Positions 33,803 through 41,074 of a stretch of DNA of 41,074 nt are shown piece by piece. Location: contig NW_019775747.1 in NCBI RefSeq assembly GCF_001039355.2, forward strand, positions 300,789-341,862, written 5' to 3'. Both the position numbers and the translations under genes were made by a program. Position 1 is the first letter of the stretch. Each line of letters opens with the position of its first letter. Under the pieces are notes generated by a model. It saw only the letters and a list, made by a program, of their open reading frames with translations. It was not told the origin of the DNA and searched no databases. This stretch comes from Lingula anatina. Its lineage: Eukaryota > Brachiopoda > Lingulata > Lingulida > Lingulidae.

Positions 33803-35688
33803 AAAAAAGAGAGATGGCTTGCTGTTGAGGAAACTTTGTCAGCTTTTAAATACCAGAACTAGCAAAAATATCAATGTACACATGGCCATCGACACCCTAT
33901 ATCCATTTCAATCAATTTCTAATGCCATAGATTACAGCGTTTTTGCAGATCCAAAGCGGGTCTCACAGCCCACATTAGAGCCTGTCTGAGACTGGGTTGC
34001 CATGCCTAGATCGATCTGACTGGATCGACCCATCTCCAATGGGTTTCTCTCTGAATTGCTTTAAGCTTTAACGGTTTAGTACGATAGTCTCTGGGATTGG
34101 TCTCTTAGACACGCCTCCGGCACGATCAACTCAGTCGGTCATCTTCTGTGACGAAGGACAGCCTGATGATATGTTGATGATACAGTGTATGTAGGAGTTC
34201 GCCTGCTGAATGCTTGACACATTATGTTTTAGTCGAGCTGACGTTGGTTAATATACAATACGTCATTTGCTCGGATTAAAAATAATTATTGAAAGTGGAC
34301 AAATTCTCCTAAAGTAAAAAGAAACAAGAGTGTTCTAAAACACATTGGGGGGGAGAAGGGAGCCGTGATTGCATTTTTATGATCTTTTGATCCGATTTTA
34401 TCAAAAAGTCACATGTCCTTTTATTTTTATTGCACCTATGATACATGTAGCTTCATGAGAAAAAATTTAAAAAAATATTATAAGAACACTACTGACTTGT
34501 GTCCCTTTTTGCTTTTATTTCGGTTTCATTAGTTTAAAATTTTTGTAGTTTTTGTAGTTTTTGATTTAATAATGTGATAATGTTTGTTGAAGTGCTTAGA
34601 TGTTTTATTGAGATGTTATTATTTCTTACAACGGCACATATATACAACGAAACATATATATCAATGCTGTTTTAAAATATTATAATAGGTAAGTTAGCTA
34701 GACCAGCGACACGACTAACTAGCCCAGGTCTGAACATGTTAAAAACAACCTTACAATGGACGTGGTGGAGGTGGGTCATTGCAAGTTGGCCCAATCCAGG
34801 GTATCAAAAGGCGATACCCCCCCCCCCCCCCAACCATACTGCATATACCAAAGGGATAGCTCGAACACCTTTTGAATAATGCACCCGGGGGCCATACTTG
34901 AATGTAATTGTATTGTATTCCATATATAAGAGAATGATTGGTTCAATGAACATTTCTGAAACGTGAAAAAGGTAAAATATGTTCTTTTCCCACTTAAAAT
35001 GATAGAAGTATCTCAAAATATCTCAGATTTTAACCAAGTCGTTTAAACAAATTTAAATATTAAAGCACATGCCAATGTTGTACTAGCGTCTTTGTTCTGA
35101 AAACGTGACATGATTGCCAATTTATACTATATTTAAAGGCGCCCACTGAACTGCTCACCCCACTTTACATCTATCATTTTTAACAAAGCCTGAAGACAGT
35201 TGATGTGTCAAGTACATAACAATACCGGTACATTATGTTTTCCGATCTGACAAAATTGGTCGCTGTTTTTAAAGCATGAATTGCACATAACAGAGAACAG
35301 AAAATGGATCACCTTGCTTAACTAATGCGTTTGCTTTTATTTATAAATTGTTTTATGTGGTCGATTTTCGTAGGAAAAATTCAACTGCCCTAAGGGTCAA
35401 TTGTAATTTTTTCCACTTACCGAACTGAAGCCAACACAATTTTTCCATTACAAGAATGGTTGCAAATACGTTTTAATTACGTTTGGGTTAGTCATTTTCG
35501 TTAATCAATGAATCCATCGTGTCTGGCCTCATTGTAACACTATCGGTCTTTGTACATAATACTCACGTTCATCTTACAATATACAATCTGTCGACATGTT
35601 GATAGTAAAGAACGTCTTTTATTGCACACTTCAAAGCGGGAAGACACATTTTTCTGACTCGGAAATATCAATTTTAATTGTGGTCAAC
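33803..35688. other. Alpha-beta spacer, triplet 3
   Basis: No gene is seen. It is collinear with the other alpha-beta spacers, but the foldback element (33955-34110) lacks its palindromic stem. The C-run block (34731-34925) and common upstream block (about 35066-35180) are present. The beta promoter-proximal words taatactcacgttcatctta lie at about 35560-35580. Confidence 0.6.
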
Positions 35689-36901
35689 ATGTTTAAGATT
35701 TTCAATGCTAGTAGAGGATTACTAAGAATCATACAGGTACACCCATGTCAAGCGTTAACAAGTCTTATGTCATCTACCCAGAGGTGGAGAAAGGTTGTGC
35801 AACATGGGTTGGTTCCAAAATTCTCTCCGCTCATCTTACCTGCCCGGGGACTAAAAAACCATGTGATACAGTTTAGAAAGGTGAGAAGGATCGTACCGAA
35901 CAGTTCCTATATACATGTACTATGTACTATGCACTAATCTTCAATCGCAGAGACTTAGACATTTCTATTTTCAAAATCCAATTCCCAACATACTTGAACA
36001 CTTTCCAGGCTCCAGTGGAGTACCCGCCGGTCACTGGAACTGAACACTGGAGACGGAAGATGCGCACATTTTTCAGGTGTTTTGATGTAAACGGTGACTG
36101 CTACATTACAAAAGAAGACTTCGTGATAAGTGCAAAACGCATCGCCGACTACATGAACCTTAACGGTAGGCTAACTGGTTTGAACTAACTGGTAAATTAT
36201 GACTTGTGAAATAAGGAAACATGCATCTGTTGCAGGTTTGCATTTTGCAATATGTTTTCATGGGGAAAATATCATCACGAGATAAATGTAACAATCACTT
36301 GTTGCAACAAGCAAAGATGTTATACAATACAGGTGTTTATATCTTTTTACTGTTTAAATAAATAAATAACACATCAAAATCCTCAAATACAGCTTTATTT
36401 TATAGAACTTTGACTGGCAGAATGTGGATTAAACGATAGTTACAGTTGGATAGAAAAATATATCAATTTAAAAATCTCTTCTCGCTTTTTTCAGATGAGA
36501 GAGCAGAGCATATGTTGAATCAGCGTATTGCTATGTGGGATTCAACTTCAAAAATGAAAGAGGGTGCTTCCAAGATATCGGAGGAAGAATATCTTAAATC
36601 GGCCCCAATGGTGTTTAATCAGATAAGCTACCGACACGAGGTTTTTCCCTTACATGTGTCCATGCATTTTACTGCTTTGGACCTTGATAGCGATGGTCTG
36701 ATCTCAAGAGATGAACACAAGGCTTCGGCTTATAGCTTTAACATCCCTGAAGAAGAGTCGAAGAAAATATTTGACCTGTTGGACATAGACAAAAGTGGAT
36801 TTATAACCATTGACGAGATTGCCCATGGTTTAGCCGAGTTCTTCTTTACTGAAGACCCAAAGAACAAATACAACGTAATATTCGGACCACTGGCTGATTA
36901 G
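35689..36901 (+). CDS. Gene copy 10 (beta type): SCP-like EF-hand protein, intact frame, altered EF-hand 1
   Basis: Exons are 35689-35880 (64 codons), 36009-36165 and 36495-36901 (TAG 36899-36901), giving 251 aa. Donors are GTGAGA and GTAGGC. The leader starts MFKIFNASRGLLRIIQVHPC. It carries a two-codon insertion where copy 7 has its frameshifting 4-bp insertion. An in-frame ATG at 35596 exists but lies in the conserved upstream sequence, so 35689 is preferred. EF-hand 1 reads DVNGDCYITKED (90-101): the near-invariant Gly at loop position 6 is Cys, which should weaken Ca2+ binding. EF-hand 3 is DLDSDGLISRDE (179-190). EF-hand 4 is DIDKSGFITIDE (213-224), with Ser at position 5, which is tolerated. 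It is the only open beta copy. Confidence 0.85.
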
Positions 36902-39127
36902 ATACTGACTTAAATAATGCATGCCTTTTGAATGTCAACAAGTTCAACCAGTAATGTCATATCTACTATACGACCATGAAGATAATCTAATGGGTGTAGC
37001 CTTATTACAATATTTGTCAAGAATTTGGAATGGTTCGTTCCAATGTCGAAGTCACTGTGGTAGATTTATAAACCTTTCAATGCACATTGCTTTAAATCGT
37101 ATAGTTTTGTTCCAATGAAAATAATTGTTAAAATAATTGCTGTAAAGTACGAGGTATATTGGAATGTACATATTTGACATGTATATATCAAAGTCATTTA
37201 TATGAAATCTAAATGTTAGAAAAAAAAAAACAAATAGACGGTCGGCATGGATAAATTACACAATTTGGTTTTAAGAACCATTGTAGGAACTAGCAATTCC
37301 CATTGGAAAATAGAGATCAAGGTAACAAATTCAACTAAAATAGATCGATTTTACGTCAATGATACATTTTGCTTCAAAAGAAAAAAGTCATTTAAAGGAT
37401 GCTACAACACTATGGCTTTTATTTTGTTTTCTTTAGTTATAAATTTTTGTATTTTTTTAATTTTATGATGTGATTAAAAGAAGTTAGAGAAGACATGCCA
37501 ATTAAGAGACTGTAGTTTGGTTTATACCTTCCATCATCAAGATTTATAAACTCTGTACCAAGATGGGCCAATCCTGTTAGATCGATCTAGGGATGGGAAC
37601 CCAGTCTCACAGCCTGTCTGAGACACGCCTCCGGTTCGATCAACTCAGTCAGTCATCTTCAGTGATGAAGGATAGCCTGACGATATGTTGATGATACAGT
37701 GTATGTAGGGGCTTGCCTGCTGAATCCTTGACAAATTATGTTTTAGCCGAGTTGATATTGGTGGATATACAATATGTCATTTGCTCAGATTAAACATAAT
37801 TTTTAAAAGTGGACAGATTATCCTAAAGTGAAAAGAAACAAAAGGGTTCTATAACATATGGGGGAAGAAGTTGTGATTGCATTTTTATAATCTTTTGATC
37901 CGATTTAAGCAAAAAGGCCCATATCCTTTAATGTTTACGGCACCTATGATATATGCAGCTTCAAGAGAAAAATAAAAAATATTATAAGAACACTACTGAT
38001 TAGTGTCCCTTCTCGCTTTGGCTTTTATTTCGATTGCATTATTTTTAAATTTTTGAAGTTCTTGATTTAATTTGTATTGTGATAATATTTGTTGAGAGTG
38101 CTGAGATGTTTCATTGAGATGTATTATTTCTTAAAACTGAACGGAATATATATATATATATCAATGCTGTTTTAAAATATTGTAATAAGCAAATTAGCTA
38201 GACCAGCGGCAAAACTAACGAGCCCTAGTTTGAACACGTCAAAACAATCTCAAAAATGGACGCGGTGGAGATGGGTCACTGTAAGTTGGCCCAATTCAGG
38301 GTATCAACAGACAAACACCTTTTGAATAATGCACCTGGGGGCCATACTTGTATGTAATATTATTTCATTCACTATATAGGAGAGTGATTGATCCATTGAA
38401 CTTTTCTGAAACGTGAATAAAAAGTAAAATGTTCTTCTCCCACTTAAAATGATAGAGGTATCTCAAAATATCACAGATTTTAACCAACTCATTAAACATA
38501 TTTAAATATTAAAGCACATGTCAATGTTGTGCTTGCATCTTTGAGCTGAAAACGTGACATGATTGCCAATATATACTATATTTAAAGGTGCCCACTGAAC
38601 TGCTCACCCCACTTTACATCTATCTTTTTTAACAAAGCCTGAAGACAGTTGATGTGTCAAGTACATAACACAACCGGTACATTATGTTTTCCGATCTGAT
38701 AAAATTGGCCGCTGTTTTTAGCATGAATTGCACATAACAGAGAACAGAAAATGGATAACCTTGCTTTACTATTTACGCAACACAAACCTTCAGGTTAGCT
38801 TTAAAAAATAAAACAAGAAGGTTCTTTTGTTTGATTATTCTGAACAACCAGCTTATCTAAGTGTGTGGGCACATACTGTATTCACTACTCTGAAAGTGGT
38901 TAATTTTCTTTAAAAAAATTTAGCAGTCTGAAGTTTTATTCACAAGGGCAATTGCATTTTTACAGTAACCGAACTGATAACTTATGATAATTGTATCACG
39001 TTATATAACACGTGCACCCTGGTAATGCATGAATATAGGTCGATCTTTATTTAAGCGCTGAAAGACGTTTAAACGAAAGAACATTTTTGATACGGATACA
39101 GGTATAGCGATCTCTACGGCGGACAAC
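36902..39127. other. Beta-gamma spacer, triplet 3
   Basis: No gene is seen. The layout differs from triplets 1 and 2. About 80 bp (37322-37403) is inverted relative to 17357-17440. The stretch 37560-37760 resembles the alpha-beta spacers. The Tc1 foldback element is absent: the empty site reads cattcactatatagg near 38368-38380. The C-run block (about 38231-38375) is reduced, having lost its C-run. The common upstream block (about 38516-38625) and gamma upstream region are present, with one CACGTG lost. Confidence 0.6.
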
Positions 39128-40527
39128 ATGGCTCAGGTTTTCCAGGTGAGTAGGGGGTTGATAAGAATTATGCAACTGATGTGTCAAGAGCTAGCAAGGG
39201 TTATGCCGGCTACCAGGCGGTTGGGGAAGGTTTTGCAACATGAATTCGTTCTAAAATTTTCTCCACTTAGTTTTCCTGTCTGAGGACTAAAACACCAACA
39301 GATACAGTTGAAAAGGGTAATTAAAAAGAGAGCGAATGGATCTGTATGTGCGCTGAGGTACTTTGGTAAACATAAATATCTCTTCAAACAAGGTTTGAAC
39401 TGGGGATACTTAAAACAAACAGGCAATACTCCAATATATATATTTGTGATCAACAATCGTTGTTCCTCTTCACTTGGTTTCGGCAGGATATACCATGTGT
39501 TACTTTTTTATGTGCAACTATTTGCTTGAATATATTGCAACTATTTGTGTTCTATCCTCCAATGTATGGTTCTTTTTTAAGTAATATAATAAACTTTATT
39601 TTTTGTTTTCTTTATCCGTTTTCCATGTACACATGAACTGGTATTTGAACAACTTTCAGGCTCCAATGGACTACCCGCCGTTGACTGGATCTGAACACTG
39701 GAAGCGGAAATTACGTACATATTTCAGGTGTTTTGATGTCAACAGTGATGGCTACATCACAAAAGAAGATTACGTGATAAGTGCGAAACGTTGTGCAGAG
39801 TATTTGGACCTTGACGGTAGGCTAATTTGTTTCAAATTGTTGAATAATCAAAATGAGTAAAATAACATTTCTGTTGCAAATTCAATTTTAGCCATATTAT
39901 TTTATGAACTAAAACAGATTAATGTACTTAATTATTGTACCTTGCATGAAAAAAAGTTAATATATGTATGTTCTTTCTCTGCCTCTCATTTTAGATCAAT
40001 TTAATTTTTACAAACACTAAAAGACAATCAACGTAGCGTTGATTTTAAGATAAATTCTGAGTTACATGCATTATATATGAGTGGATATTAATATAAATAA
40101 ATGTATGGAACACAATGCTCGTTTTTCAGATGAGAGAGCAGAGCAGATTCTAAATCAGCGCTTGAGGCAATGGGAATATATTACGAAAAATGCTTCTAAG
40201 GTATCGGAGGAAGAATACGTGGAATTGGTTCAAGGGTTGTGTAACCAAAAACACTTCCGGGAGGAGCTTTTCTCGACTGCGGTGTCCAGGGCTTTTGCTG
40301 TCGTTGACTTAAATAGCGATGGTCTCATTTCCAGAGAGGAGTACAAAGCTTTTTTCTATAGCTTATGCCTCTCCGCCGAGGATTCGCATAAAACATTCAA
40401 CCTGATCGACAACAACAACGATGGCTTTATCACCAAAGACGAATTGGGGCATGCAATGGCTGAGTTCTTTTTTACCGAGGACCCAAATAACATTTACAAC
40501 GAAGTATACGGTTCACTGGCTGATTAA
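39128..40527 (+). pseudogene. Gene copy 11 (gamma type): SCP-like gene with a nonsense codon in the leader
   Basis: Exon 1 is 39128-39316 (63 codons, MAQVFQVSRGLIRIMQLMCQ...). Codon 52 is TGA (39281-39283) where copies 5 and 8 have CGA, a typical CpG transition. The last residues are LKR and not FKK. Exon 2 is 39660-39816 (APMDYPPLTGSEHW, loop DVNSDGYITKED, donor GTAGGC). Exon 3 is 40130-40527 (TAA 40525-40527) with loops DLNSDGLISREE and DNNNDGFITKDE, ending YGSLAD. Apart from the one stop all splice sites and frames are sound. The EF-hand part would be made only by readthrough or by a start after the stop. It could be a very young pseudogene or a null allele. Confidence 0.8.
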
Positions 40528-40892
40528 GTTATTACAACCGCCAAGGAGCCTAATTTGCCTGTCGATTATAAACATTACGCAAAATGTAGGGACGAGTTTG
40601 ATGAAATTTTTAACATAGTTCAGATATTTGCCAAGGAACAAATACTAAGATTTTGGTGGGGAACCAGAGTGCTATTTATACCTATTTTATCAGTGAAATG
40701 CGGCTTGCACAAACGCCGTTTGCTTGCATCGTCTCTAACTGCCCTGTCGTGCCTTTCTGGCTTCTCATTCATATTTAATTCAGGTAACCTGCGCAATCTT
40801 TCCCATATTATACTTACTTCCAACCACTACAATATAGTAAAAGTAGCAATGGCACAAACGGCGTGCATTCATCAACCACAGACACACATACT

Positions 40893-40951
<59 letters not shown>

Positions 40952-41074
40952 TGGTCGGAATAATTTTGTTTCCGTTGTACACCGGTGTAACAACGTTCGA
41001 AATGTTTTAATCCCTATCTTGAGAATAGAAGAGGGCGCACAACCAATGGAGGGCCGAGTAAATCACTTCAAAAT
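40528..41074. other. 3' flank of copy 11
   Basis: It is homologous to the region after copy 8 up to the (TA)n tract at 40896-40947. The final approximately 125 bp after the tract is not matched elsewhere in the window. The AATAAA found after copy 8 is altered here (cagtgaaatg). No gene is seen. Confidence 0.6.
40896..40947. repeat. (TA)n microsatellite
   Basis: Pure TA run in the 3' flank of the last gene, in the position of the TA tract after copy 8. Confidence 0.95.

Noticed and set aside
35596-35688. Earlier in-frame ATG for copy 10
   Set aside because: It falls in conserved upstream DNA that is not open in the other beta copies; the later ATG matches the family leader start.
37247-37468. 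73-codon frame after copy 10
   Set aside because: It spans the inverted spacer segment and AT-rich DNA; no conservation or domain.
3656-40527. Genes as coelenterazine photoproteins or luciferin-binding proteins
   Set aside because: Those relatives share EF-hands 1, 3 and 4 with SCPs, but these proteins end in F/YG(P/S)LAD, lack the C-terminal proline of aequorin-type photoproteins, and have an SCP-like WRRKMRT helix before EF-hand 1. I see nothing specific to light emission.

Overview
The window looks like nuclear DNA of an invertebrate animal, probably marine. It is AT-rich and full of microsatellites, MITEs and Tc1/mariner remnants. It carries a eukaryotic tRNA-Ser, and its genes have three exons with GT-AG introns. 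I cannot assign a phylum; a deuterostome or a lophotrochozoan would both fit.

The centrepiece is a head-to-tail tandem array of 11 copies, all on the + strand, of one EF-hand calcium-binding gene resembling sarcoplasmic calcium-binding proteins (SCPs). Every copy has the same plan. Exon 1 (59-64 codons, phase 0 donor) encodes an Arg/Lys/Ser-rich, acid-poor leader that looks like a mitochondrial presequence. Exon 2 (157 nt, phase 1 donor) carries EF-hand 1. Exon 3 (about 392-404 coding nt) carries a degenerate EF-hand 2 and canonical EF-hands 3 and 4. Intact products are 246-251 aa, about 187 aa without the leader, which is the usual SCP size.

Layout: 1-3655 is a repeat-rich flank with tRNA-Ser(GCT). 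Copies 1 (3656-4770) and 2 (6404-8255) are divergent singletons. From about 9.2 kb a higher-order repeat begins. An alpha-beta-gamma gene triplet occurs three times: copies 3-4-5 (9.2-20.7 kb), 6-7-8 (21.1-31.5 kb) and 9-10-11 (31.5-41 kb). Same-type genes in successive triplets are 9.4-11.6 kb apart. Copies 2, 3, 6, 8 and 10 have intact reading frames. Copies 1, 4, 5, 7, 9 and 11 carry deletions, frameshifts, stops or a lost splice donor.

Mobile DNA dates the array. A 1.66-kb foldback Tc1-like element flanked by TA sits at the same place in triplets 1 and 2, and triplet 3 has the empty site. A 2.34-kb GC-rich element with CCTCGGTCAC terminal inverted repeats is found only in intron 1 of copy 3. 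Copy 5 is cut off in exon 2 at an ambiguous base (20688) followed by a Tc1 transposase fragment. This may be a real deletion or an assembly join.

If the leader works as it looks, the locus would produce a family of matrix-targeted Ca2+ buffers or sensors that differ mainly in leader sequence and in EF-hand 1. The beta type has altered EF-hand 1 ligands in all three copies. Localisation, expression and function are inferences.
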